Positions 1 through 7,809 of a stretch of DNA of 40,831 bases are shown here, piece by piece. A program made the position numbers and the translations under genes. The notes beneath the pieces are model-generated. The model saw only the letters and a list, made by a program, of their open reading frames with translations. It ran no database searches and was not told where the DNA came from. Numbering within the stretch: the first letter of the stretch is position 1; each line of letters begins with the position of its first letter. Origin of the DNA: Eubacterium sp. AF22-8LB (GTDB lineage Bacteria > Bacillota_I > Bacilli_A > Erysipelotrichales > Erysipelotrichaceae); NCBI RefSeq assembly GCF_003458715.1, contig NZ_QRVI01000021.1, positions 1-40,831 of the forward strand. Reading direction: 5' to 3'.

Positions 1-89
1 GGTTATTAAAGGTTGAAAGAAAGGAGAAGTATATTGTAGATGACCGGTTAGATGGGTCAATTACAATATACCAGGTATACAGAATATGA
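1..89 (+). CDS. C-terminal end of an unidentified CDS cut by the window edge
   Basis: An open frame enters from the left edge and stops at TGA 87-89, overlapping the ATG of the next gene (ATGA). About 28 residues are visible, including VDDRLDGSITIYQVYRI. The V-x-x-R-x-DGSI pattern resembles the last residues of some IS-type transposases, but this is too short to assign. The same DNA holds a long inverted repeat at 30-70 (TATATTGTA..TGACC against GGTCA..TACAATATA), so the stretch could instead be an untranslated hairpin or operator upstream of the next gene. Confidence 0.3.
   Translation, partial: LLKVERKEKYIVDDRLDGSITIYQVYRI
30..70. promoter_or_regulatory. Long interrupted inverted repeat upstream of the CMD/cupin gene
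   Basis: TATATTGTA (30-38) and TGACC (41-45) pair with GGTCA (55-59) and TACAATATA (62-70), a 14-bp stem with a small internal loop. It ends 16 bases before the ATG of the next gene, which has only a weak ribosome binding site (AGG at 73-75). It could be a regulator operator or an mRNA hairpin that controls translation. Confidence 0.4.
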
Positions 90-853
90 AAAAAATAATA
101 CAGACAGCAGGAAGAAATGTACTTGGTGAATTTGCACCAGAGTTTGCACATTTTAACGATGATATACTTTTTGGTGAAAACTGGAATAACCAGGATATCG
201 ATGTAAAAACAAGAAGTATCATTACAGTGGTGACTCTGATGGCTTCCGGAATTACGGATTCTTCTTTAAAATATCATCTTCAAAATGCAAAAAATCATGG
301 AGTGACACAAAAAGAGATTGCTGCAGTGATCACACATGTCGCATTCTATGCAGGTTGGCCAAAAGCATGGGCTGTTTTCAATCTTGCAAAGGAAGTATGG
401 AAAGCAGGCGAAGGAGATTTGCCATACGAAGAGGAAGCAATGTGTGCGCATGCAAAAGAAATGATGTTTCCGATTGGTGCACCAAATGATGGATTTGCAC
501 AGTATTTTTCCGGCAGAAGTTTTCTTGCACCGATTTCTATTTCTCAGGTTGGAATTTTTAATGTGACATTCGAACCTGGATGCAGTAATAACTGGCATAT
601 CCATCACGCAAAAAGTGGCGGGGGACAAATTCTGGTATGCGTTGCAGGAAGAGGATATTATCAGGAAGAAGGCAAAGAAGCTATAGAAATGAAGCCAGGG
701 GATTGCATTAATATTCCAGCAGAAGTAAAGCATTGGCATGGAGCAACTCCTAACAGTTGGTTTTCTCATCTTGCTATAGAAGTTCCGGGTGAAAATTGTT
801 CCAATGAATGGTTTGAACCGGTAAGTGATGAGGAATATGGAAAACTAAAATAG
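86..853 (+). CDS. Carboxymuconolactone decarboxylase-like / cupin two-domain protein
   Basis: The protein is 255 residues long. Residues 1-110 form an all-helical CMD/AhpD-like domain (RSIITVVTLMASG, then a helix ending HVAFYAGWPKAW). Residues about 140-255 are a cupin with the metal-ligand pattern NNWHIHHAKSGGGQ and a second motif PGDCINIPAEVKHWHGA. This fusion is common in gut Firmicutes, usually beside oxidoreductases, and its substrate is unknown. The aldo/keto reductase starts 11 bases downstream, so the two are probably co-transcribed. The CMD half lacks an obvious CxxC, so peroxidase activity is not supported; a small-molecule decarboxylase, isomerase or binding role is more likely. 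The start is uncertain because the Shine-Dalgarno is weak. Confidence 0.85.
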   Translation: MKKIIQTAGRNVLGEFAPEFAHFNDDILFGENWNNQDIDVKTRSIITVVTLMASGITDSSLKYHLQNAKNHGVTQKEIAAVITHVAFYAGWPKAWAVFNLAKEVWKAGEGDLPYEEEAMCAHAKEMMFPIGAPNDGFAQYFSGRSFLAPISISQVGIFNVTFEPGCSNNWHIHHAKSGGGQILVCVAGRGYYQEEGKEAIEMKPGDCINIPAEVKHWHGATPNSWFSHLAIEVPGENCSNEWFEPVSDEEYGKLK

Positions 854-864
854 GAGGTAGATGA

Positions 865-1728
865 ATGTTTGATAGAAATATTGTATTGAATAATGGAGTG
901 AAAATTCCACAGCTTGGTCTTGGAACCTGGTTTATTGATGATGATCAGGCTGCTGATGTTGTAAAAGCAGCAGTAAAAATTGGATATAGACATATTGATA
1001 CTGCACAGGCATATGGAAATGAACGTGGCGTCGGTGAAGGAATAAGAACCTGTGGTATTGCGCGTGAGGAGTTGTTTGTTGTATCAAAGGTAGCCGCAGA
1101 GCATAAGACTTATGAGGAAGCAATGGCAGGAATCAATGAGACACTTGAAAAGATGGGACTGGATTATCTTGATATGATGATTATTCACAGTCCACAGCCA
1201 TGGGCAAAGGTGAATCAGAGCGAAGATAGATATATAGAGGGAAATCGTGCGGCATGGAAAGCTCTTGAGGATGCATATATGGCTGGAAAACTTAAGGCAA
1301 TCGGAGTTTCTAATTTTCTGATTGAAGATATTGAAAGTCTTCTTGAAACGGCAACGATTAAGCCAATGGTTAATCAAATCCTTCTTCACATAAGTAATAC
1401 GCCGATGGAGTTAGTCGAATATTGTCAGAAGAATAATATTGTTGTAGAAGCATACTCACCGATTGCGCATGGTGAAATATTAAATCAACCAAAGATAGCT
1501 GCGATCGCAAAGAAGTATGGTGTGAGTGTTCCACAACTTTGTATTAAATATACGATTCAGCTTGGTGCCGTTTCTTTACCAAAAACAGGTAATCCTGAAC
1601 ATATGAAGAGTAATGCAGAACTAGATTTTGAAATTAGTGCTGAAGACATGGACCTGTTAAAGAATTTTGAGAAAATTCAGAACTATGGTGACAGTGGAAT
1701 TTTCCCAGTTTATGGTGGAAAGATGTAA
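865..1728 (+). CDS. Aldo/keto reductase
   Basis: The 287-residue length is typical of the AKR superfamily of cytosolic NAD(P)H-dependent carbonyl reductases. The TIM-barrel signatures are present: LGLGTW near residue 18, the DTAQAYGNE motif, and GVSNF near residue 145. The catalytic tetrad is visible as D45, Y50, K75 (FVVSK) and H108 (IIHSP). A strong AGGAGG precedes the ATG. It is the second gene of a two-gene unit with the cupin protein, so both may act on the same carbonyl compound (inference). The substrate cannot be read from the sequence. A terminator follows at 1771-1813. Confidence 0.93.
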   Translation: MFDRNIVLNNGVKIPQLGLGTWFIDDDQAADVVKAAVKIGYRHIDTAQAYGNERGVGEGIRTCGIAREELFVVSKVAAEHKTYEEAMAGINETLEKMGLDYLDMMIIHSPQPWAKVNQSEDRYIEGNRAAWKALEDAYMAGKLKAIGVSNFLIEDIESLLETATIKPMVNQILLHISNTPMELVEYCQKNNIVVEAYSPIAHGEILNQPKIAAIAKKYGVSVPQLCIKYTIQLGAVSLPKTGNPEHMKSNAELDFEISAEDMDLLKNFEKIQNYGDSGIFPVYGGKM

Positions 1729-1770
1729 GAAATTTAACAACAATCTAACAATCCAAATATTAATATCATT

Positions 1771-1813
1771 AAAAGCTATAAGATTTAAAAAATGAAGTCT
1801 TATAGCTATTTTT
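1771..1813 (+). terminator. Rho-independent terminator after the aldo/keto reductase
   Basis: AAAGCTATAAGA and its complement TCTTATAGCT form a long A/T-rich stem with a short loop, followed by ATTTTT. It lies about 45 bases after the reductase stop codon. Confidence 0.75.
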
Positions 1814-1855
1814 GCGTTTTTTACTGAATTACACTCTGAGCGTTAATGGGCAAGG

Positions 1856-2182
1856 ATGAGAAAAAATCAACCAGAAGTGGATGAAGTCAAGGGCTTCTTG
1901 TATTTGAGCGAAGCTGGTAAGCCATTGGTAGCTTTTCAATGGGCAAAGAAATTTGAGTATGCTGTATTGCATCATAATCGTATTTATAAAAAAGAACTGC
2001 CTAAAATCACTCCTCATATATGCCGTCACACATACTGTTCAAACATGATCAAAGCTGGTGTGAATCCTAAAGTTGTTCAATATTTAATGGGACATTCTTC
2101 GAGTGAGATTACATTGAATATATATACACATATTCATTTAGAAGATGTAATAGAAGAACTTGAGGGAGTTGAATGTATCTAA
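1856..2182 (+). pseudogene. Truncated Tn916-type tyrosine integrase (C-terminal catalytic half)
   Basis: The 108 residues match only the C-terminal part of ICE or phage integrases. HICRHTYCSNM carries the HxxR box, MGHSSSEITLNIYTHI carries the second histidine and the nucleophilic tyrosine, and FLYLSEAGKPLVAFQW matches the segment just before them in Tn916-like Int. The arm-binding and core-binding domains and the first catalytic arginine are missing. An in-frame TAA lies just upstream (1844-1846), and the first ATG has no ribosome binding site. This is best read as the residue of an integrative element that has otherwise been lost, and it is probably inactive. Confidence 0.8.
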
Positions 2183-2187
2183 AATCC

Positions 2188-2225
2188 ATGGGCACAAACT
2201 TTAAAATTTTAGTGCCCATTTTGTG
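2188..2225 (+). terminator. Terminator after the integrase remnant
   Basis: ATGGGCAC (2188-2195) and GTGCCCAT (2212-2219) form a perfect 8-bp stem, followed by TTTG. The half-stem GTGCCCAT is repeated just downstream (2223-2230). Such repeats near an integrase 3' end can also mark an old attachment site. Confidence 0.6.
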
Positions 2226-2301
2226 CCCATTACATGGTATGATATGCAAGAGTATGCAAGGTTAATACAAATTTGAGGGAACTTTGCGAATGACGAAATA
2301 A

Positions 2302-2345
2302 CCTATATTTATAGGCATAACCTGATATAATCTGGTATAAGGAGG
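2302..2345 (+). promoter_or_regulatory. Candidate promoter and ribosome binding site for the phosphatase pair
   Basis: A consensus -10 TATAAT lies at 2326-2331 with no clear -35. A palindrome CCTATATTTATAGG (2302-2315) covers the spacer region and could be an operator. GGAGG (2341-2345) lies 6 bases before a TTG (2352) and 12 bases before an ATG (2358). Confidence 0.45.
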
Positions 2346-2351
2346 TTTAAT

Positions 2352-2786
2352 TTGAATATGAAGAAAATTATGTTTATTTGCCACGGCAACATCTGTAGAA
2401 GTGTTAGTGCTGAATATATTATGAAAGATTTGGCTAAGAAAAATGGGGTAGATCTATATGTGTCTAGTGCAGCTACAAGTCGTGAAGAGATTGGTAATGA
2501 TATTTATCCTCCGACTAAGCGTAAACTAAAAGAGAAGGGGATTCCATTTTCTAGACATTACGCAAGACAAGCTACAATGAGTGATTATTTGTCATATGAC
2601 TATTTGATTTGTATGGATGAAAATAATATGCGTAATTTAAATCGTATGTTTGATAATGATCCAGATCACAAGATCTATAAATTATTATCAAGGGATGTTT
2701 CAGATCCTTGGTATAGTAATGATTTTGAAACGGCTTATAATGATATTTTTGAAGGCTGTAAAGCTTGGTTGGAGAAATTATCATGA
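2352..2786 (+). CDS. Low-molecular-weight protein tyrosine phosphatase
   Basis: The 144-residue cytosolic enzyme has the LMW-PTP P-loop CHGNICRS (C-x5-R-S) at the N terminus and the general-acid loop DPW near residue 118. Both catalytic elements are intact. The TTG at 2352 has the better spacing from GGAGG; ATG at 2358 would give a protein two residues shorter. The stop overlaps the start of the next gene (ATGA at 2783-2786), so the PHP phosphatase is translationally coupled. Family members dephosphorylate tyrosine kinases or arginine-phosphorylated proteins; no kinase is in view. Confidence 0.93.
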   Translation: MNMKKIMFICHGNICRSVSAEYIMKDLAKKNGVDLYVSSAATSREEIGNDIYPPTKRKLKEKGIPFSRHYARQATMSDYLSYDYLICMDENNMRNLNRMFDNDPDHKIYKLLSRDVSDPWYSNDFETAYNDIFEGCKAWLEKLS

Positions 2787-3574
2787 AACAGAATCTACAT
2801 ACACACTCTATCTTTTGTGATGGAAAAGATACGATTGAAGAAATGACTTTAGAAGCCATCTCAAAAGGCTTTGACATTCTAGGATTTTCAGGACATGGAT
2901 ATTTAAATATAGACGATGGTTCAATGCAAGATACAAAAGGATATATTTCAGAGGTTGAGAGAATTAAATTGAAATACGCTTCATCTATTCAAATTCATTT
3001 AGGGATTGAAGAAGATATGTTAGGAAGAATCACTGAAAAAGCTCCATTTGAATATGTGATTGGAAGTAAACATTTTTTAGGTGAGACTGCCGTGGATTAT
3101 TCAAAGCCTGTATTTGATTCTTTATTTGAATCATATTCTGGTGACTATAAAAAGATGTGTAAAGACTACTATTCAGACTTATCGAATATGTATGACTGGC
3201 AAGAAGTGGATATCATTGGACACTTGGATTTGATCACCAAATATAATGAGGACGAATCTTACTTTAAATTTAATGATAAAGACTATATGAATATTGTTTG
3301 TGACTGCATTGACCGATTACTTATTAATGATAAGATTTTTGAAGTGAATACCGGAGCTATCGCAAGAGGCTATCGTAAAACACCATATCCATCTAAGAAT
3401 ATATTGGAATATTTATACGCAAAGAATGCGCGTATTTGTCTAAACAGTGATTGTCATGATAAGAACTATTTGGATTGTGCCTTTGAATCTAGTTTAGACT
3501 TGATTCAATCTTGTGGATTTAAAGAAATGCAGATATTAACCAATGATGGCTTTGTACCAGTGAAAATTAAATAG
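2783..3574 (+). CDS. PHP-domain phosphatase, histidinol-phosphatase-like
   Basis: The 263-residue protein is of the PHP superfamily, to which HisJ-type histidinol-phosphatases belong. Metal-binding motifs are visible: NLHTHSIFCDG at the N terminus, GFSGHG near residue 45, DIIGHLDL in the middle, and SDCHD near residue 223. The start is taken at MKQNLHTH, with GGAG upstream and an ATGA overlap with the phosphatase gene; an upstream in-frame ATG at 2765 lies inside that gene. No other his genes are nearby, so a histidine-pathway role is not proven, and other phosphoester substrates are possible. Its 3' end overlaps the convergent regulator gene by 8 bases. Confidence 0.85.
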   Translation: MKQNLHTHSIFCDGKDTIEEMTLEAISKGFDILGFSGHGYLNIDDGSMQDTKGYISEVERIKLKYASSIQIHLGIEEDMLGRITEKAPFEYVIGSKHFLGETAVDYSKPVFDSLFESYSGDYKKMCKDYYSDLSNMYDWQEVDIIGHLDLITKYNEDESYFKFNDKDYMNIVCDCIDRLLINDKIFEVNTGAIARGYRKTPYPSKNILEYLYAKNARICLNSDCHDKNYLDCAFESSLDLIQSCGFKEMQILTNDGFVPVKIK

Positions 3575-4121
3575 AGTAAACAGTGAAGGTATTCTTGTGA
3601 TAATCAATTAAACCTTCACTTTTCATTTTAGAAAGCTCTTTTGATAAGGCACTTCGTTCTACGTTTAAATAGTCAGCCATCTGTTGACGATCAAACGGAA
3701 TCTTAAAGGTAGAATTTTGTGTTTCTAGTTTCATAAACGATAAGTAAGACAATACTTTATTACGAATGGTTTTGTTGGAAATATGGAATATGTGTTGTGA
3801 CAACATCTTGTTTTTATTTGAAAGTATTTGAATCATTTGATCCTTTAGTTCTGGGGATTTTTCTAAGGCTTGAACATCTAAAAATTGAATTGTACAATCC
3901 TCTACTGCTCTTACATATACATACATAGGTGTTTTGGTTATGGCATAGCTTTCCGCAAACATTTGATTGGGACCTACATGTGATAATAGGGAAACATTGC
4001 CTAAAAAGTCTACAGTTTCTATCACAACACTTCCTTCTTTGACAATGCCAATGGCTTGGGGAATATCTTCCATATGATAAATAATTTCATTTTTCTTGTA
4101 TTTTTTGAATGGTAAATCCAT
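3567..4121 (-). CDS. Crp/Fnr-family transcriptional regulator
   Basis: The protein is 184 residues from MDLPFKK, chosen because AAGGAAG sits 6 bases upstream; the longer frame from 4184 has no ribosome binding site. Residues 1-115 are a cyclic-nucleotide-binding-type beta-barrel (GIVKEGSVVIETVDFLGN). A long dimer helix follows, then a winged helix with DRQQMADYLNVERSALSKELSKMKSEGLI. No cysteine cluster for an Fe-S centre is seen, so it is not a classical Fnr. It is divergent from a 4Fe-4S protein gene with a 14-bp palindrome between them. In Clostridia such regulators often control redox or nitrosative-stress genes (family knowledge). Confidence 0.88.
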   Translation of the reverse strand: MDLPFKKYKKNEIIYHMEDIPQAIGIVKEGSVVIETVDFLGNVSLLSHVGPNQMFAESYAITKTPMYVYVRAVEDCTIQFLDVQALEKSPELKDQMIQILSNKNKMLSQHIFHISNKTIRNKVLSYLSFMKLETQNSTFKIPFDRQQMADYLNVERSALSKELSKMKSEGLIDYHKNTFTVYSI

Positions 4122-4136
4122 AAATATCTTCCTTTC

Positions 4137-4150
4137 GTTGTTTAAACAAC
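4137..4150. promoter_or_regulatory. Perfect 14-bp palindrome, likely operator of the Crp/Fnr regulator
   Basis: GTTGTTTAAACAAC lies in the 84-base divergent intergenic region. A -10-like TATTAT at 4163-4168 for the ferredoxin gene puts the palindrome over its -35 region. The dyad and its position suit a Crp/Fnr-family dimer controlling both genes. Confidence 0.6.
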
Positions 4151-4205
4151 ATAAATTTAATGTATTATACACTAAAATAAGCATATAAGAAATGAGGATG
4201 ATTCT

Positions 4206-4901
4206 ATGTTAAGAAAAATAATTCAAATTGATGAAGATAAATGTACAGGATGCGGTATCTGTGTAGATGCCTGTCATGAAGGAGCCATTGGCTTAGTGAA
4301 TGGAAAAGCAAAATTGATGCGAGATGATTATTGTGACGGACTAGGTGATTGCTTACCAACATGTCCTACGGGTGCTATTTCATTCATTGAAAAAGATACT
4401 CTAGCTTATGATGAAGAGGCTGTAAAAAAGAATATGGAAAAACGCATGCATGAATCGGGCACCATGCATTCAGGATGTCCTGGATCTATGATGCATACAC
4501 TGAATCCAGTTGTATCTAGTCCATCGATTGATGTATCAAGTCAACTAACATCTTGGCCTGTTCAAATTAAGCTAGCACCTATCAATGCACCATTCTTTCA
4601 ACATGCTAAGTTACTAGTAGCTGCGGATTGTACAGCCTATGCCTATGCCAATTTCCATCAGGAATTTATGAAAAATAAAGTGACTCTAATTGGATGCGCA
4701 AAACTAGATGGTGTAGATTATTCAGAAAAGCTTTGCGACATCATTCGTATGAATTCCATTGAAAGTGTAACCATTGTTCGTATGGAAGTACCTTGTTGTG
4801 GTGGCCTTGAAAATGCGGTTAAGAAAGCTTTGCAGGAAAGTAAAAAATTTATTCCTTGGCAAGTCGTCACAATTTCAATAGATGGAAAAATCTTAGATTA
4901 A
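4206..4901 (+). CDS. 4Fe-4S dicluster ferredoxin-like protein
   Basis: The protein is 231 residues long. The N terminus has two 4Fe-4S motifs: CTGCGICVDAC, then CDGLGDCLPTCPTG, in which the second cluster has altered spacing. Residues 75-231 form a domain found with these ferredoxins (GCPGSMMH; a later CCGGLENAV). Proteins of this type commonly sit beside Crp/Fnr regulators and hybrid-cluster protein genes in anaerobic Firmicutes (family knowledge); no hcp gene is in this window. An electron-transfer role in redox or NO stress is inferred. A double hairpin follows the gene. Confidence 0.85.
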   Translation: MLRKIIQIDEDKCTGCGICVDACHEGAIGLVNGKAKLMRDDYCDGLGDCLPTCPTGAISFIEKDTLAYDEEAVKKNMEKRMHESGTMHSGCPGSMMHTLNPVVSSPSIDVSSQLTSWPVQIKLAPINAPFFQHAKLLVAADCTAYAYANFHQEFMKNKVTLIGCAKLDGVDYSEKLCDIIRMNSIESVTIVRMEVPCCGGLENAVKKALQESKKFIPWQVVTISIDGKILD

Positions 4902-4906
4902 ACCTT

Positions 4907-4966
4907 AAAAAAAGTGCAGTTAACGTGTCAGATATTGCACTTTTTTCATTTTCTGACACGTTAAAC
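4907..4966 (+). terminator. Terminator with two mutually exclusive hairpins
   Basis: AAAGTGCA (4911-4918) pairs with TGCACTTT (4936-4943), followed by T residues, which gives a terminator for the ferredoxin gene. A longer alternative pairs GTTAACGTGTCAG (4919-4931) with CTGACACGTTAAAC (4953-4966). The second stem includes bases from the loop of the first. The rest of the gap up to 5201 holds the left end of the insertion sequence. Confidence 0.65.
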
Positions 4967-5016
4967 GTTGTTTTTTGTCATTTTTGATATGAAAAAAGTA
5001 TCACCGTAGCGATACT

Positions 5017-6868
5017 GGGTATCCAAATTTTCTAGGGGTCTCGAATTTAGGGGGCAATCTGGGGGACAATAAAGAGAAATGAATCTAGGGGTCTATGAAA
5101 TGTGATTATTTCATCCCTTATTCATTTTCTTTTTTTATGTCTGATATAACCGTTTATAATTATTTCGTTATGTTCATTGTCTTCAACCAGGAGGTATATA
5201 AATGAACAATAACGAAAATATTTCTATTTCAAAACTATTAGCTGTACTTGATATTCAAGATGATGAATCTTTTATTATTACTAATGTCGAATTGATTGAT
5301 GATAAAAAATATCTGCACATTCAAAAGAAGTTGGAACCTGTGTATTGTCCTAGATGTGGTTCAAGAATGCATTCTAAAGGTTTCTATACTCGTAAGCTTA
5401 ATCACCCTGTCCTTCAGGATTCTACTAAATTTTATATGATTGTTAAACAACGCAAGTGGCATTGTGATGAGTGTAATTTATATATGAATGATTCTTTTCC
5501 TTTTTTGGATAGATATGCTCATTCTACAACCATCACTCCACTTCTTATTCTAAATGAATTTAAACACCTGGATCAAAGTACTGCAGCTATTGCCGAAAGA
5601 TTCAATATTTCTGACACTCTCGCTCATATCTTATTTGAAAGGTATGTGGATCTTCCTAGACTTCCTCTTCCAGAATATATGTCAATTGATGAAGTGTACT
5701 TGAACATCAGTAATTCTCAAAAATATGCATTTGTCATTATGGATTTTTCAAATGGTGAAATTGTGGATATTGTGCACAATCGCTGGAGTTCTACTTTAGA
5801 AGATTATTTTCTTCACATTCCTTTAGAGGAACGTCTTAAAGTAAAAGCTGTAATCTGTGATGCATACCAGACTTATTTGACCATGCCAGAAAAATATTTT
5901 CCCAATGCCTGTACAGTTTTAGATTCGTTTCATGCAGTAAAAGTTATTATCACTTACCTGAATGGATATATCAATAAAGTCATGAAGAAATATCAGGATC
6001 GTGACAAAAAAGCTCTGGAAGAAAAAAATCACGATACAAACCGCGATAATAAATCAATCAAGAAATCTAAAGAAGTCATTCTACTTCAAAACTATCGCTG
6101 GGTACTGCTCAAGAATCGAGACGAGATCAATTACTCATACAATCGACACTATCATAAAATGCTAGGCATGAATGTCGATACTTATACAATTGAAAAACTA
6201 TTTCTTCAACTGGATCCAAACTTTGAAGGCCTTCGTGAACTTAAGGAAGAATATATTCAATTCAATCATACAGAATACGACAACGAATTCGACGTTCTTC
6301 TTGATTTAAACACATTAATTGATAAATATGACAATTCTGACCAATCTATATTCCGTGACTTTGCAGGTTTCTTAAGAAGGAATCTTAGATCTATAGTTAA
6401 TTCCTTTACTCGTATAAAAGTTTATAGAAAAAGCGCGCGTACAGAAAAAGGATACTACGCGCGTCTTTCAAATGGACCTATGGAATCCTTTAATCGCAAG
6501 CCAAAAGATTTAAAAAGAGATTCCAGAGGCTTTTCCGACTTCTATTATACACGTAATCGCATCCTATGGGGTACAAGGAAAAATTCAAGCATAAAAGGAG
6601 TTCCTAAATCTATGGATCAGATTCTTTCAAAAAAAGGAAAGAAACGTGGATCATATAAAAAGAAAAATCAAAAGTAATAAATAGAAAATTATAATAATGT
6701 TGAACAATGAACATAACTAAAAAAGATCTCAGTTTTATAACCATAACTGAAATCCTTTTAATCATTAAAAACAAATCTAGGGGTCTATAGGCGAATGCTC
6801 TTATAGCATCAGTCCCCTAAATTGACCCCTAGATATTTCTTGGAAACCCCTAGATTATTTGGTTACCC
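5017..6868 (+). mobile_element. ISL3-family insertion sequence
   Basis: One transposase gene is bracketed by imperfect inverted repeats. The left end reads GGGTATCCAAATTTTCTAGG (5017-5036) and continues with GGT. The right end, reverse-complemented, reads GGGTAACCAAATAATCTAGG (from 6868) and also continues with GGT. The motif TCTAGGGGT recurs at about 5031, 5090 and 6776, and inverted at about 6824 and 6846, probably as transposase binding sites. I see no matching 8-bp target duplication, so the exact ends are approximate. It sits between the ferredoxin gene and the 3' end of tsf. Confidence 0.75.
5202..6677 (+). CDS. ISL3-family transposase
   Basis: The 491-residue protein has an N-terminal zinc-binding region (CPRCGSRMHSKG, then WHCDECN), a helix-turn-helix, and the ISL3 catalytic core. 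The first catalytic aspartate is in SIDEVYLN, the second in VICDAYQTY with LDSFHAVK, and the acidic residue is in GPMESFNRKPKDLKR near the C terminus. Full length and with a strong AGGAGG, so the element may still move. The lysine-rich tail is usual for this group. Confidence 0.93.
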   Translation: MNNNENISISKLLAVLDIQDDESFIITNVELIDDKKYLHIQKKLEPVYCPRCGSRMHSKGFYTRKLNHPVLQDSTKFYMIVKQRKWHCDECNLYMNDSFPFLDRYAHSTTITPLLILNEFKHLDQSTAAIAERFNISDTLAHILFERYVDLPRLPLPEYMSIDEVYLNISNSQKYAFVIMDFSNGEIVDIVHNRWSSTLEDYFLHIPLEERLKVKAVICDAYQTYLTMPEKYFPNACTVLDSFHAVKVIITYLNGYINKVMKKYQDRDKKALEEKNHDTNRDNKSIKKSKEVILLQNYRWVLLKNRDEINYSYNRHYHKMLGMNVDTYTIEKLFLQLDPNFEGLRELKEEYIQFNHTEYDNEFDVLLDLNTLIDKYDNSDQSIFRDFAGFLRRNLRSIVNSFTRIKVYRKSARTEKGYYARLSNGPMESFNRKPKDLKRDSRGFSDFYYTRNRILWGTRKNSSIKGVPKSMDQILSKKGKKRGSYKKKNQK

Positions 6869-6894
6869 TTTCCAAGGGTCATAGTTAAGTTTTG

Positions 6895-7785
6895 TTACTT
6901 AGCCATTTGTGCAGCAACTTCTTCAGCAAAGTTTTCTTCACGTTTTTCGATACCTTCACCAGTTTGGTAACGTACGAAAGTTACTACTTCAGCTTTGTTG
7001 TCTTTCAAGAATTGAGAAACCTTAGTTTTTGGTTCTAAGAAATATTCTTGATCTAATAAGCATTGGTCTTTAAAGTGTTTGTCAACTTTTCCTTTTAAGA
7101 TTCCTTCCAATACTTTTTCTGGTTTGCTAGCCATTTTAGGATCAGCCTTCATCATTTGTAACTGAAGTTCACGTTCATGTGCAACTTCTTCACCTGGTAC
7201 TTCAGCCTGAGATACATATTTTGGAGCCATACTAGCAACTTGCATTGCTAAGTTTTTAGCTACAGTAGCATCTTGAGTTCCTTTAACAACTACAACAGCA
7301 GAAATTGAACCACCCATGTGCATGTATGAACCGAAGATTTCATCATCAGCTTTTTCAACAACAGCAACACGACGGAAAGAAATTTTTTCTCCGATTGTAG
7401 CAGTTGCATTGATGATTAAATCATTGATAGTTCCTTCAGCAGTTTGGATGTTTAAAGCTTCTTCAGTTGAAGCTGGTTTGTTTGCAAGAATTGCTTCTTG
7501 TAAAGTATCCATTAATTTTAAGAATTGTTCGTTCTTACTTACGAAGTCTGTTTCTGAGTTAACTTCGAATAATACAGCAGTGTTTCCACTAACAGCAGCA
7601 CGAGTTAAACCTTCAGCAGCAATACGTCCTTCTTTTTTAGCAGACTTAGCAATTCCTTTTTCACGTAACCAGTCAACAGCTTTTGCAATATCACCTTCAC
7701 ATTCAGTTAAGGCTTTTTTGCAATCCATCATACCAGCACCTGTTTTTTCACGTAATTCTTTTACTTGAGCAGCAGTGATAGCCAT
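6895..7785 (-). CDS. tsf: Translation elongation factor Ts
   Basis: The 296-residue EF-Ts catalyses GDP/GTP exchange on EF-Tu. The N-terminal UBA-like domain (VKELREKTGAGMMDCKKAL) and the TDFVSKN motif, whose Asp-Phe contacts EF-Tu, are intact, and the C-terminal dimerisation region is present. AGGAGG lies 9 bases before the ATG. It follows rpsB by 24 bases, the conserved rpsB-tsf operon. An ISL3 element has landed close to its 3' end, and no clear terminator remains between its stop and the IS. Confidence 0.98.
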   Translation of the reverse strand: MAITAAQVKELREKTGAGMMDCKKALTECEGDIAKAVDWLREKGIAKSAKKEGRIAAEGLTRAAVSGNTAVLFEVNSETDFVSKNEQFLKLMDTLQEAILANKPASTEEALNIQTAEGTINDLIINATATIGEKISFRRVAVVEKADDEIFGSYMHMGGSISAVVVVKGTQDATVAKNLAMQVASMAPKYVSQAEVPGEEVAHERELQLQMMKADPKMASKPEKVLEGILKGKVDKHFKDQCLLDQEYFLEPKTKVSQFLKDNKAEVVTFVRYQTGEGIEKREENFAEEVAAQMAK

Positions 7786-7809
7786 TTTAGCATCCTCCTA
7801 TATTTTTAA

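Noticed and set aside
5009..6876. 8-bp target duplication for the ISL3 element
   Set aside because: The flanks GCGATACT and TTTCCAAG do not match, so either the ends are set slightly wrong or the duplication has been lost.
7316..7768. 150-residue plus-strand ORF
   Set aside because: Lies wholly antisense within tsf, with no ribosome binding site.
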